Source: Pseudactinotalea terrae (GTDB lineage Bacteria > Actinomycetota > Actinomycetes > Actinomycetales > Beutenbergiaceae). Taken from it: DNA of 64,000 nt. Within the stretch, counting starts at the first letter, position 1. Every line of letters starts with the position of its first letter. The position numbers were made by a program, and so were the translations under genes. This document shows, one piece after another, positions 16,351 through 24,624 of the stretch. The stretch spans positions 186,001 to 250,000 of the forward strand of contig NZ_WNXZ01000004.1 of the NCBI RefSeq assembly GCF_009733845.1, written 5' to 3'. Below the pieces are notes generated by a model. It saw only the letters and a program-made list of their open reading frames with translations. It made no database searches and had not been told where the DNA came from.

Positions 16351-19300
16351 ATGAAGCGCAATCACGGTCGTGCCCGTGCCGTCACGGCGGCAGTCGCCGT
16401 GGCGGTGGGGATGACGGGCCTGTCGTCGATGCCTGCGGCGGCTGATGACATAGCACAGCTCTCAGAGATGCTCGATCTCACCCGTCCGGAGCTCGCTGCC
16501 GTGGCGGCCCGGCTTGCCGACGGCGACGAATCGGGAGCCGCCGAGGAGCTCGTGGAGTTCTACGCCGGCCGCACCGGGATCGAGTTCCCGGCTCGGAGTG
16601 GCGGGGGAGCCGGTGACGCGACGGCGGACGAGCTCGCCGCCGGGATCTTCCGCTTCGGGGCGGAGACTCGCGACTTCTACGACGACGAGGCGCAACGGAT
16701 CGACGTCGACTGGGAGGACACCTGGGGAGGCACCGAGGAGATTCCCGGCGGCGCGCGCGTGCTGATGACGGACCTGTCCTTCATGCCGACGCTCGTCTAC
16801 GCCTACCTGAACGAGACCGATCCGCAGCGACGGCAGGCGTACGCGGCCGCGTGGATGCAGATCTCGCTCGACCTCTTCGCCGATGTCACGACCTGGCCGA
16901 CGAATCGCAACCTGTCGGCGGCGAAGCGGCTGGCCCAGCTCGTCAGCGCGTTCGCAGTCTTCCGGGCTGAGCCGACCCTCGACGCCGGGGACCTCGTCTC
17001 GTACCTCGTCGGCGTTCACGCGACGACCGATCGCCTCACCGTCGTGCTGCCGCGTCACGGCGGGAACAACCAGTACCTGTCGATCGCACGCTCGATCTAC
17101 TACACGGCGGTGTACTTTCCCGAGTTCTCGGCGTCCTTCGTCTGGGAACCGTCCGCGGCACGGTCGGTCGAGTGGTTCGTCGGCCGCCACATCAAGAGTG
17201 ACAGCGTGTACAGCGAGCCGACCGTCAACTACCAGGCGTACGCGGCGGACCTGCTCAACGGCGTCGTCAGGATGGCAGAGCTCAACGGGCGCAGCTTGCC
17301 GGGCTCGATCGCCCGAGCCTCCGACTGGATCGCGGACTCGCTCTTCGCCACCCGGATGCCGAACCTCCAGGCCGCGCTGGTCGGGGACGCGAAGACTCCC
17401 CATGCCGGGATTCACGCCATCGGGACCAGTGGCGAGCGCAACGAGTGGTCCGACTTCGCATGGGTGGCCTCCGGCCGCACCGAGGGGACGGAGCCGACCC
17501 TCGGGTCCACGATGTATCCCATCAGCTTCGCCGTCCAGCGCTCAGGCTGGGATGCGGACGCCCGATACCTGCTGATCAACAACCAGAACACGAGCTACAC
17601 CGCGTCGCACCGACACCCCGACGACCTCAGCGTGGTGATGGCGGCATACGGACGCCCGCTCATCGTCGACCCCGGCGCGCACGAGTACAGCGCCACGCCC
17701 ACGAACGACTGGATGCGGAAGACGACGGAGGCGCACAACACGGTCGAGGTGGACGGGCTGCCGCAGGCGGCAGGCGTCACACGAGCCACCTGGCTGTGGC
17801 GCTCCAACGACGGGCTCGACGTCTACCGGGGCGAGGCGCTCGGCTACGACCCGGTCTCTCACGACCGCGTCGTCTACTTCGTCAAGCCAGGCTTCTGGAT
17901 CGTCTCCGACAGCTTGACCGGCGATACCGCCGCGCACGACTACCGACAGCTCTGGCACTTCCCTGGTGACCCAGTCGTCGTGGACCCGAGCACCCAGGTC
18001 GCCACGGTCGGCTTCGACACCGTGCCGGGCGCCGACCCGGTCGCCGGGGTGCAGCTGGTGCCCGTGGCGGCAGGTGGCGCCGGACTCACACCGAACATCC
18101 ACGATCACGGTGCGGTCCAGCTGGAGGACAGCGAGCTGCTGACGGACGTCGACTTCCTCTCCTACGACTGGTCGGCAACCGGTGCGACCGGTGTGGACAC
18201 GGTCGTCTTCCCCGGCGAGGCCGGGCCAGCCCCGACCGTGTCAGCGACCCGCATCGACCTTCCGGGCGTCGATCACTCGGTGGCCACGGCGATGCAGATC
18301 GAGCTGCCGGACTCGGTAGGGCGCTTCTACCTGTCACGAGAGGACGCGCCGACACCACGAACGTTCGGCACCGCCACGACCGATGGCGAGACCGCCTACA
18401 TCGAGCGCGGGGACGACCGGCACCTCACCCGGTACGCGCTGACGTCGGGAACGTCTCTGGTCGATGGCCGCGAGCCGCTCCTCGAAGCGTCAGGAACGGT
18501 CTCGGACATCAATGTGGAGCTGGCCGGCACGACCGCCACGATCTCGCTCGGCGATCCCTTCACGGGCACGATCACACTGCGCGCCCCGGACGCCGGCGTC
18601 GTCATCGTCAACAACGAGCCGGTCACCTTCACCCGGACGAAGGACGTCATCACGATCACTCTCGAGGAGTCCTTCGACCTCGAGACCGTGCTGACCGATA
18701 AGTTCGATGCCGACAGCCTGTCCAGCACCGTCCACGACTTCGACGATGCCTCCTTCGGGAGCTGGTCGCCGGTCGAGGGCGACTGGGCGATCGGCAGCCA
18801 GGCCGGCGGAGCGCTCGCGCAGACCTCCACCGCAGACATCCAGGCGTTCGCCGTGCACCAGGACGTGCCCACCGACCTGGTCATGAGTGCTGAGGTGGAA
18901 CCGGGTGCGGGCGGCTCGGCTACCACGCGGACCGGGCTCGCCTTCAGATACCGCGACTCTCGGAACTACTATCGCGCGAACCTGCTCAACACGAGGGAGG
19001 GCGTGACGCTGCAGATCATCAAGGTCTACAACGGCGAGCTGGATGTCCTCGCAGAGCGGAGCGTTCCGCTCGATCCCGGTGCCGCGCACACCATGACGAT
19101 CTCGGCTGTGGGCAGTCACCTGACCGCGACGGTCGGGGACACCTCGATCTCCGTCGACGACACGCGGCTGTCGAACGGCGGCGTCGCTGCCTACACGCAT
19201 CGGCGCGCCGCCATCTTCGACAACGTGACGATCGCCGAGGCGCTCGACCAGGAGCACTGGCAGGGGATCAGCGGCGACGTGTCCGTCGACTCGGGTGAGC

Positions 19301-20064
19301 TTCACATCGTGCCGACCGGCGGCCGGGCGCACGTCCTGGTCGCCTCGACGTTGCCGGCCCGCTTCTCCGAGACCTGCGACTACGACGTCTCGACGACGCT
19401 CACCCTGAGCGGTGTCGGCACGGCCGGAGTGTCCTTGCGTGATAGCACGGACTCGTACGGGTACCGGATACACGTCGGCAAGACGAGTCACGGCACCCGG
19501 TACGCCAGCATCATCCGGGAGGCGCACCGATCCGGTCCGGTCACGGTGGCGACGACGCCGCTCGATGATCCGCTAGTGGAACCGGTCGACCTGGACGCAT
19601 CCGTCCACGGCGATCTCATCACCGTGACCGTCAACGGCGTGCAGGTCCTGCAGGCCCGTGACACGGTCGTTCGCAGCGGTGGTGTCGGGGTCTACGCCAC
19701 CTCCTCGGAGGCCACCTTCTCGCGACTGTCGATCGCACAGACATGCGGGCACGAGCCGCCCGACCTAACGCCGGCGCCGCAGGTGTGGGAGCCCGACGCG
19801 GTCTACGACGAGGGTGATCTCGTCAGCGACGGCAACGCTACCTGGGTCGCCTCGTGGTGGACGCAGAACCAGCAGCCGGGCGACCCGGACGGGCCGTGGC
19901 AGGAGGTCGCGGTCGGGAACGGCGGCGCCTCGTCGTGGACGGCCTCGAGGATCTTCGATGCCGGCGACGTCGTCGTCCACGAGTCCGCCCGCTACCAGGC
20001 CGCGTGGTGGACGCGCGACGACGTTCCAGGCGACGGGGACGGGCCGTGGGTCCTCCTCGAATGA
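16351..20064 (+). CDS. Secreted heparinase II/III-type polysaccharide lyase with LamG-like and CBM5/12-like modules
   Basis: A 1237-residue protein. The ATG at 16351 is preceded by GGAGG at eight bases. A Sec signal (residues 1-30, ending MPAAAD) is followed by an alpha/alpha-toroid region (~40-370) and the heparinase II/III beta-sandwich. That contains the His-rich catalytic segment SHRHPDDLSVVMAAYGRPLI and VDPGAHEYS at ~418-445. Residues ~795-960 and ~963-1130 are two laminin-G/DUF1080-like sugar-binding units (GLAFRYRDSRNYYRANLL; GVSLRDSTDSYGYRIHVG). Two short CBM5/12-like modules end the protein (AVYDEGDLVSDGNATWVASWW; GDVVVHESARYQAAWWT). It cleaves a uronic-acid-containing polysaccharide outside the cell by beta-elimination (family knowledge). 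The gene is bracketed by the 67-base direct repeat. Confidence 0.85.
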   Translation: MKRNHGRARAVTAAVAVAVGMTGLSSMPAAADDIAQLSEMLDLTRPELAAVAARLADGDESGAAEELVEFYAGRTGIEFPARSGGGAGDATADELAAGIFRFGAETRDFYDDEAQRIDVDWEDTWGGTEEIPGGARVLMTDLSFMPTLVYAYLNETDPQRRQAYAAAWMQISLDLFADVTTWPTNRNLSAAKRLAQLVSAFAVFRAEPTLDAGDLVSYLVGVHATTDRLTVVLPRHGGNNQYLSIARSIYYTAVYFPEFSASFVWEPSAARSVEWFVGRHIKSDSVYSEPTVNYQAYAADLLNGVVRMAELNGRSLPGSIARASDWIADSLFATRMPNLQAALVGDAKTPHAGIHAIGTSGERNEWSDFAWVASGRTEGTEPTLGSTMYPISFAVQRSGWDADARYLLINNQNTSYTASHRHPDDLSVVMAAYGRPLIVDPGAHEYSATPTNDWMRKTTEAHNTVEVDGLPQAAGVTRATWLWRSNDGLDVYRGEALGYDPVSHDRVVYFVKPGFWIVSDSLTGDTAAHDYRQLWHFPGDPVVVDPSTQVATVGFDTVPGADPVAGVQLVPVAAGGAGLTPNIHDHGAVQLEDSELLTDVDFLSYDWSATGATGVDTVVFPGEAGPAPTVSATRIDLPGVDHSVATAMQIELPDSVGRFYLSREDAPTPRTFGTATTDGETAYIERGDDRHLTRYALTSGTSLVDGREPLLEASGTVSDINVELAGTTATISLGDPFTGTITLRAPDAGVVIVNNEPVTFTRTKDVITITLEESFDLETVLTDKFDADSLSSTVHDFDDASFGSWSPVEGDWAIGSQAGGALAQTSTADIQAFAVHQDVPTDLVMSAEVEPGAGGSATTRTGLAFRYRDSRNYYRANLLNTREGVTLQIIKVYNGELDVLAERSVPLDPGAAHTMTISAVGSHLTATVGDTSISVDDTRLSNGGVAAYTHRRAAIFDNVTIAEALDQEHWQGISGDVSVDSGELHIVPTGGRAHVLVASTLPARFSETCDYDVSTTLTLSGVGTAGVSLRDSTDSYGYRIHVGKTSHGTRYASIIREAHRSGPVTVATTPLDDPLVEPVDLDASVHGDLITVTVNGVQVLQARDTVVRSGGVGVYATSSEATFSRLSIAQTCGHEPPDLTPAPQVWEPDAVYDEGDLVSDGNATWVASWWTQNQQPGDPDGPWQEVAVGNGGASSWTASRIFDAGDVVVHESARYQAAWWTRDDVPGDGDGPWVLLE

Positions 20065-20084
20065 CGGACGCCGCTCGAGCGCTT

Positions 20085-20122
20085 CGGGTAGCCGGCAGGC
20101 GATGGTTCGATGAACTCCTCGA
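20085..20122 (+). repeat. 38-base repeat, copy A (downstream of the heparinase gene)
   Basis: Two exact blocks, CGGGTAGCCGGCAGGCGA (18 bases) and GATGAACTCCTCGA (14 bases), separated by six variable bases. It begins 21 bases after the heparinase stop. Copy B is at 21684-21721 with the same spacing. Confidence 0.8.
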
Positions 20123-20128
20123 AGGGTT

Positions 20129-20195
20129 CGACTTCCAGCAGCACCTGACCGACCGTGGTGTCCAGCTCCGCTGGGACGAGAACAAGCGCTGGTAG
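20129..20195 (+). repeat. Perfect 67-base direct repeat, copy 2
   Basis: Identical to 16052-16118 and 4077 bases downstream of it, in the same orientation. It abuts the 38-base repeat copy A. Confidence 0.95.
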
Positions 20196-20270
20196 TCGAG
20201 CAAATCGTTATCATGGCGGCCGAGCGCCTGAGCTCGTGTGCTCGTGTCCACTCACGGCGGAAGGCCGGTC

Positions 20271-21653
20271 ATGCCCGCACGGATCCGTGCTGCACGGCGT
20301 GTGCTCACCAGCGTCCTTGCTGTGGCAGCGCTGCTGCTCGCCGTGTCGGTGACCCCGGCCGCGTCGGCGCCCCTCAACCCTGCGATCCGCTTCTTCGCGG
20401 CCCAGCAGATCGGCCAGGGCTGGCGCAACCCCAGCGGCATGACGCAGGCCGGTGACGTCCAGCGCAACGGTCAGCAGTCCTTCTACCTCGTCAACGCCGC
20501 CGGCCAGCTGTTGTTCTACGGCCGGACGAGCACCGGCGGGTTCCTCGCCCCGAAGGTGGTGGGGCGGGGGTTCGGGAGCGCCACGCAGCTGATGGGCGGG
20601 GTGGACTTCAACCTCGACGGCATCCCTGACCTGCTCGCGACGTTCGGCGACGGTCGCCTGATGTTCTACCCAGGCAACGGGAGTGGCGCCTTCTCCGCCT
20701 CCCGTCAGATCGGTCACGGCTGGCAGGTGATGACGCATGTCACCGCCCTGCAGTTCTCGGTGGGTGGCAAGCCCGGGCTCGCGGCGACCGATGCGCGCGG
20801 CGTGCTGCGCATCTATCCGACCAACGGCAGCGCCTCCTTCGGCAAGCCGGTACAGGTGGGCTCGGGGTGGAACCGGATCGCGCGGGTGGTCGGCGGCAGC
20901 GACTGGGACCGCAGCGGGTGCTCCGACCTGGTCGCTGTCGATGCCACCGGTGCCCTGCTGCTGTACAGCGCGCGAGCCGGCTGCGCGTCGTTCTCTGCGT
21001 CCCAGATCGGCAACGGCTGGGGCGGTATGACGTGGATCGGCGCCAGCGAGACCCGTGCGCAGGGCGGCTTCTGGAGCACGGTCTGGGCCACCAACGCGGC
21101 CGGCCGGCTGCTGAGCTACCCCGCGCGGTTCGCCCCGGGGGCTGGGCCCACACTCGCCCGGGGCGTGCTGCTCGTGAACAAGTCGTACCCGCTGCCCTCC
21201 AGCTATGGCTCAGGGCTGATCTCGAGCACCGCCAGCGCATTCAGTGCGATGCGCAACGACGCGGCACGTCAGGGGCTGAGCATCTTCATCGCCTCCGGGT
21301 TCCGCAGCTACAGCCACCAGAGCAGCCTCTACCGCTCGTACGTGGCGCGGCACGGAGCTGCGGCCGCCGACCGGTTCTCGGCGCGCCCCGGGCACAGCGA
21401 GCACCAGACCGGGCTGGCGGTGGACGTGAACTCCACCTCGGGGTCCTTCGGCAGCACGGCGGAGGGGCGCTGGGTGGCGCAGAACGCCCATCGGTACGGG
21501 TTCATCGTGCGCTACCCCTCCGGCGGCGAGGCCATCACCGGCTACATGTACGAACCCTGGCACCTGCGTTACGTCGGCACCGATCTGGCCTCCTACCTGT
21601 ACCGCAGCGGCTTCACTCTCGAGGAGTACCTCAACGTGTGGTCGGCCTACTAG
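20271..21653 (+). CDS. Secreted D-alanyl-D-alanine carboxypeptidase (VanY type) with FG-GAP/propeller-like N-terminal half
   Basis: A 460-residue protein. The ATG at 20271 has GGAAGG in front. The Sec signal is VLTSVLAVAALLLAVSVTPAASA. Residues ~45-300 carry repeats of the type QIGQGWRNPSGM, VVGRGFGSATQLMGGVDFNLDGIPDLLA, QIGHGWQVMTHV and QIGNGWGGMTWI, typical of FG-GAP/VCBS propeller blades. Residues ~305-460 are a VanY/DUF-type peptidase domain with the zinc-site motifs GFRSYSHQSSLY, PGHSEHQTGLAVDV (SxHxxGxAxD) and EPWHLRYVG. It should trim the terminal D-Ala of peptidoglycan stem peptides outside the cell; the propeller probably binds cell-wall glycan. A 38-base repeat lies 31 bases after the stop. 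Confidence 0.87.
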   Translation: MPARIRAARRVLTSVLAVAALLLAVSVTPAASAPLNPAIRFFAAQQIGQGWRNPSGMTQAGDVQRNGQQSFYLVNAAGQLLFYGRTSTGGFLAPKVVGRGFGSATQLMGGVDFNLDGIPDLLATFGDGRLMFYPGNGSGAFSASRQIGHGWQVMTHVTALQFSVGGKPGLAATDARGVLRIYPTNGSASFGKPVQVGSGWNRIARVVGGSDWDRSGCSDLVAVDATGALLLYSARAGCASFSASQIGNGWGGMTWIGASETRAQGGFWSTVWATNAAGRLLSYPARFAPGAGPTLARGVLLVNKSYPLPSSYGSGLISSTASAFSAMRNDAARQGLSIFIASGFRSYSHQSSLYRSYVARHGAAAADRFSARPGHSEHQTGLAVDVNSTSGSFGSTAEGRWVAQNAHRYGFIVRYPSGGEAITGYMYEPWHLRYVGTDLASYLYRSGFTLEEYLNVWSAY

Positions 21654-21683
21654 GCCACGTCCATCGCGCTTGCGGACGCCCCC

Positions 21684-21721
21684 GGGTAGCCGGCAGGCGA
21701 CGCTGGGATGAACTCCTCGAG
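21684..21721 (+). repeat. 38-base repeat, copy B (downstream of the carboxypeptidase gene)
   Basis: It matches copy A (20085-20122) at 34 of 38 positions, with identical 18- and 14-base blocks, and it likewise lies shortly after a stop codon. Confidence 0.8.
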
Positions 21722-21784
21722 CGCTCCACGGCATCACGGGGCTCCGGCGCCCGGGTCACCCTGCGCGCGGCTTATGGTCGAGGT

Positions 21785-22468
21785 ATGCGCATGCTCCTGA
21801 TCCGCCACGGCCAGACCCCGAGCAACGTTCTCGGGGCCCTCGACACCGCGGCTCCGGGTGCCGGGCTGACCGCCCTGGGCCAGACCCAGGCCCAGGCGGT
21901 CCCGACGGCGCTGGCGGCTGAGCGCATCGCTGGCATCTACGTCTCGGGCCTGGTGCGCACGCATCTGACGGCGGAGCCTCTCGCCGCCGTCACCGGCCTC
22001 ACTCCTCGAGCGCACGAGGGTCTCAACGAGATCGCCGCCGGCGCCTTCGAGATGCGACGCGATCCCGAGGCGGTCCACGCCTACGTCGACTGCGCCGAGC
22101 GGTGGGCCCGCGGTGAGCTCGACGTCACGCTGCCGGGCGGCGAGTCCGGGCACGAGTTCCGGCACCGCTACGAGCAGGCGCTGCGCGCCGTCGCCCTCAA
22201 CCACCCAGAGGACGCCACGGTCGCCGTGGTGAGCCACGGTGCGGCGATCAGGGTCTACGCGGCCATCGCCCTCGCGCACGACCCCGCCGCCGTCGAGAAC
22301 CGCAGCCTGAACAACACGGGCATGGTCACCCTGGAGGGTCACCTCGACAGCGGCTTCGCGCTCCGCGACTGGGTCGAGCACCCGGTCGGGGGCGCGCACC
22401 TGACCGGCGACACCGAGCACGACGTCACCGCCGACCCGGACGCTGCCCCTCAGGGCGTCAGCGCCTGA
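21785..22468 (+). CDS. Histidine phosphatase family protein (phosphoglycerate-mutase-like)
   Basis: A 227-residue protein. The catalytic RHG motif is in MLLIRHGQTPSN at the N-terminus, and the second histidine is in VAVVSHGAAIRVY. The acid LNEIAAGAFEMRR segment fits the active site of broad-specificity phosphatases of branch 1. A TATGGT box (21773-21778) stands six bases before the ATG and no good Shine-Dalgarno is present, so the mRNA may be leaderless. The last ~30 residues are acidic and Asp/Ala-rich. The substrate is unknown. Confidence 0.88.
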   Translation: MRMLLIRHGQTPSNVLGALDTAAPGAGLTALGQTQAQAVPTALAAERIAGIYVSGLVRTHLTAEPLAAVTGLTPRAHEGLNEIAAGAFEMRRDPEAVHAYVDCAERWARGELDVTLPGGESGHEFRHRYEQALRAVALNHPEDATVAVVSHGAAIRVYAAIALAHDPAAVENRSLNNTGMVTLEGHLDSGFALRDWVEHPVGGAHLTGDTEHDVTADPDAAPQGVSA

Positions 22469-22591
22469 GGCGACGCACGACATCGAGGTCGGTGGTCCGG
22501 TCGAGGGCGACGGCTGACCGGATTCCTCTACGGTGGCTGGGTAGGTGATCGACGACTGCTCGGCTCGCCAGCCGGGCGGGAAGGACGACCC

Positions 22592-24559
22592 GTGACCTCA
22601 ACGCCGCCCGACTCGACGACCGCTGTCGATGACGATCGCTCCGGTCCGCGGCGTGAGAGATCGCTGGTCTTCAAGCCGGTGTTCATCCCGGCGTCGATCG
22701 CGATCTTCGGGCTGATCGCGGCCACGATCGTCTTCTCGCGGGTGGCAGGTGACGCGCTGGAGGATGCGACCACGCGCCTCAACGACGCGATCACCAACGG
22801 TGTCGGCTGGTGGTACGTCATCGCCGTCAACATCTTCCTCGTGTTCGCGCTCTACTGCGCCTTCTCCCGCGTGGGCCTCATCAGGCTCGGGCGCGACGGC
22901 GAGTCGCCCGAGTTCGGTGCGGTGCCGTGGTTCTTGATGCTGTTCAGCGCGGGCATGGGCATCGGCCTGGTGTTCTTCGGGGTGGCGGAGCCGCTCAGCC
23001 ACTACGTGGCGCCGCCGGAGGCGTTCGGCAACTCCCCGCAGTCCGACGCCGCGGGCCGGGAGTCGGTCGGGCTTATGATGCTCCAGTGGGGGCTGCACCC
23101 CTGGGCGATCTACGCCGTCGTCGGCCTCGGACTCGCGTACATGTCCTTCCGCCGCGGCCGGCCGCTGGCTGTGCGGTGGCTGCTGGAGCCGCTGATCGGC
23201 CGCCAGCGCGTCGAGGGCTGGATGGGCCACGTGGTGGACACGGTCGCCATCGTCGGCACGCTGTTCGGGGTCGCGACATCCTTCGGCTTCGGCGTCACGC
23301 AGATCATGGGCGGCCTGGAGTTCATGGGGTGGGCGCAGCGGTCGAACCCGCTGATCATCGGGCTCATCGCCGTCGTCACCGCGCTCGCGGTGTGGTCCGT
23401 GGTCTCTGGTGTCCACAAGGGCCTGAAGTGGCTGTCGAACTTCAACATGTCGGTCGCCGCGCTGCTCGCTCTCGTGGTCTTCCTGGTGGGGCCCACGATC
23501 TTCCTGCTCAAGGCGATGGTCGAGAACGGCGGCACCTACCTTGCGTTGCTGCCGCAGACCATGTTCCACACCGGCCCGTTCGCCACCGACGGCTGGGAGG
23601 GCGCGTGGACGATCGCCTACTGGGGCTGGTGGACGAGCTGGGCGCCGTTCGTCGGCATGTTCATCGCCCGGATCTCGCGCGGGCGCACGATCCGCGAGTT
23701 CGTCGTCGGTGTGCTCCTTGCCCCCACGATGGCGAGCCTGCTGTGGTTCACGATCTTCGGCGACTCCGCCATCCTGCGGCAGCGCGAGCACGGTGACATG
23801 CTGGTGCAGGATCCCGAGAGCGGGGAGATGGTCGTCAACAGCGACACGGCGCTGTTCCAGTTCTTCGAGTCCTTCCCCGGCATCATGCCGATCATCCTCA
23901 GCGTCGTCGCGATGCTCGTCATCGTGATGTTCTTCGTGACGTCCTCCGACTCCGGCTCGCTCGTCATCGACATGCTCGCCAGCGGAGGCAGCACCCAGAC
24001 CTCGCGGCTGACCCGGGTCTACTGGGGCTGTCTGGAGGGGGTCGCCGCCGCGGTGCTGCTCGTCGTCGGTGGCAGCGTGGCCCTGACGGCGTTGCAGACG
24101 ATGGCGATATCCACGGCCGCCCCGTTCTCGGTGATCCTGGTGCTCGCGTGCGTCTCGTTGCTGCGTGCGTTCCGGCACGAGGTCGCGGCGATGCCGAGCT
24201 TCATCCAGCTGCTCCCGCAGACGCAGCAGGCCGAGCGGCCGGCGGCAGCGCCAGCGGCCTCGGGTGCCCGCCGTGGCGGTGGTTTCGGCGCCCTCTCGAC
24301 CACGCTCGACGGGTTCGCTCCCACCTCCAACGGGGAGTTTCCCGAGTCGGAGTCGCAGATCATCTCCTACCGTTCCCTCAGCAACAGCGCCGTGGCGTTC
24401 GATCCGGCGACCGGCGATCCCCAGGTCGTCGACGTCGTCGAGGACCCGTTGGCGGGCGAAACGTTCGAGACCCCGGAGTTCGAGTCCTCGCAGGAGTTCC
24501 TCGACCAGGGCGGGCAGCCGGTCGAGACCGAGTCGGAGCCGTCAGCGGGCGAGCGGTAG
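22592..24559 (+). CDS. BCCT-family osmolyte (betaine/choline/carnitine) transporter
   Basis: A 655-residue membrane protein with a GTG start preceded by GGGAAGGA. It has about twelve transmembrane helices from residue 27 on. The family hallmarks are GMGIGLVFFGVAEPLSHY and the Trp-rich segment AYWGWWTSWAPFVGMFIARISRGRT, which forms the substrate and sodium site. It imports glycine betaine or a related trimethylammonium compound with sodium. The C-terminal ~120 residues are cytoplasmic, acidic and low-complexity (ETFETPEFESSQEFLDQ), consistent with a regulatory tail. No betaine metabolism genes are adjacent. Confidence 0.93.
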   Translation: MTSTPPDSTTAVDDDRSGPRRERSLVFKPVFIPASIAIFGLIAATIVFSRVAGDALEDATTRLNDAITNGVGWWYVIAVNIFLVFALYCAFSRVGLIRLGRDGESPEFGAVPWFLMLFSAGMGIGLVFFGVAEPLSHYVAPPEAFGNSPQSDAAGRESVGLMMLQWGLHPWAIYAVVGLGLAYMSFRRGRPLAVRWLLEPLIGRQRVEGWMGHVVDTVAIVGTLFGVATSFGFGVTQIMGGLEFMGWAQRSNPLIIGLIAVVTALAVWSVVSGVHKGLKWLSNFNMSVAALLALVVFLVGPTIFLLKAMVENGGTYLALLPQTMFHTGPFATDGWEGAWTIAYWGWWTSWAPFVGMFIARISRGRTIREFVVGVLLAPTMASLLWFTIFGDSAILRQREHGDMLVQDPESGEMVVNSDTALFQFFESFPGIMPIILSVVAMLVIVMFFVTSSDSGSLVIDMLASGGSTQTSRLTRVYWGCLEGVAAAVLLVVGGSVALTALQTMAISTAAPFSVILVLACVSLLRAFRHEVAAMPSFIQLLPQTQQAERPAAAPAASGARRGGGFGALSTTLDGFAPTSNGEFPESESQIISYRSLSNSAVAFDPATGDPQVVDVVEDPLAGETFETPEFESSQEFLDQGGQPVETESEPSAGER

Positions 24560-24576
24560 CTCCCCAGGCCGATCCA

Positions 24577-24605
24577 TTGCGCGCGAGCTCGAGGACAGCT
24601 AGCCT
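24577..24605 (+). promoter_or_regulatory. Promoter of the LacI gene (leaderless)
   Basis: A -35-like TTGCGC (24577-24582) and a -10-like TAGCCT (24600-24605) are separated by 17 bases. The start codon follows the -10 box by eight bases, so transcription would begin at or next to the ATG. Confidence 0.5.
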
Positions 24606-24610
24606 GTCCA

Positions 24611-24624
24611 TCGATGCGTATCGA
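24611..24624. promoter_or_regulatory. LacI operator TCGATGCGTATCGA over its own start codon
   Basis: A dyad (TCGAT-N4-ATCGA) that includes the ATG of the LacI gene. The surrounding 17 bases are identical to those at 25696-25712 before the transporter operon. Autorepression is the natural reading. Confidence 0.75.

Larger units (their letters stand above)
20061..20195 (+). pseudogene. Short coding remnant carrying a copied oxidoreductase C-terminus
   Basis: A 44-codon frame starts at an ATG overlapping the heparinase stop (ATGA). It ends with the same 21 residues as the FAD oxidoreductase (DFQQHLTDRGVQLRWDENKR-W) followed by the same stop codon. Its first half (MTDAARALRVAGRRWFDELL) matches nothing I recognise but resembles, at the DNA level, the sequence at 21684-21721. 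It is probably a rearrangement scar rather than a functional gene, though a translated peptide cannot be excluded. Confidence 0.55.

Noticed and set aside
16052-20195. Transposon or insertion sequence between the 67-base repeats
   Set aside because: No transposase or integrase is encoded between the repeats and there are no terminal inverted repeats. The repeats are direct and end at a stop codon, so a rearrangement or gene-end insertion fits better.
22598-24178. Long minus-strand open frame opposite the BCCT transporter
   Set aside because: Composition (Asp/Arg/His-rich, no hydrophobic core) is that of a shadow of the membrane-protein gene on the plus strand.
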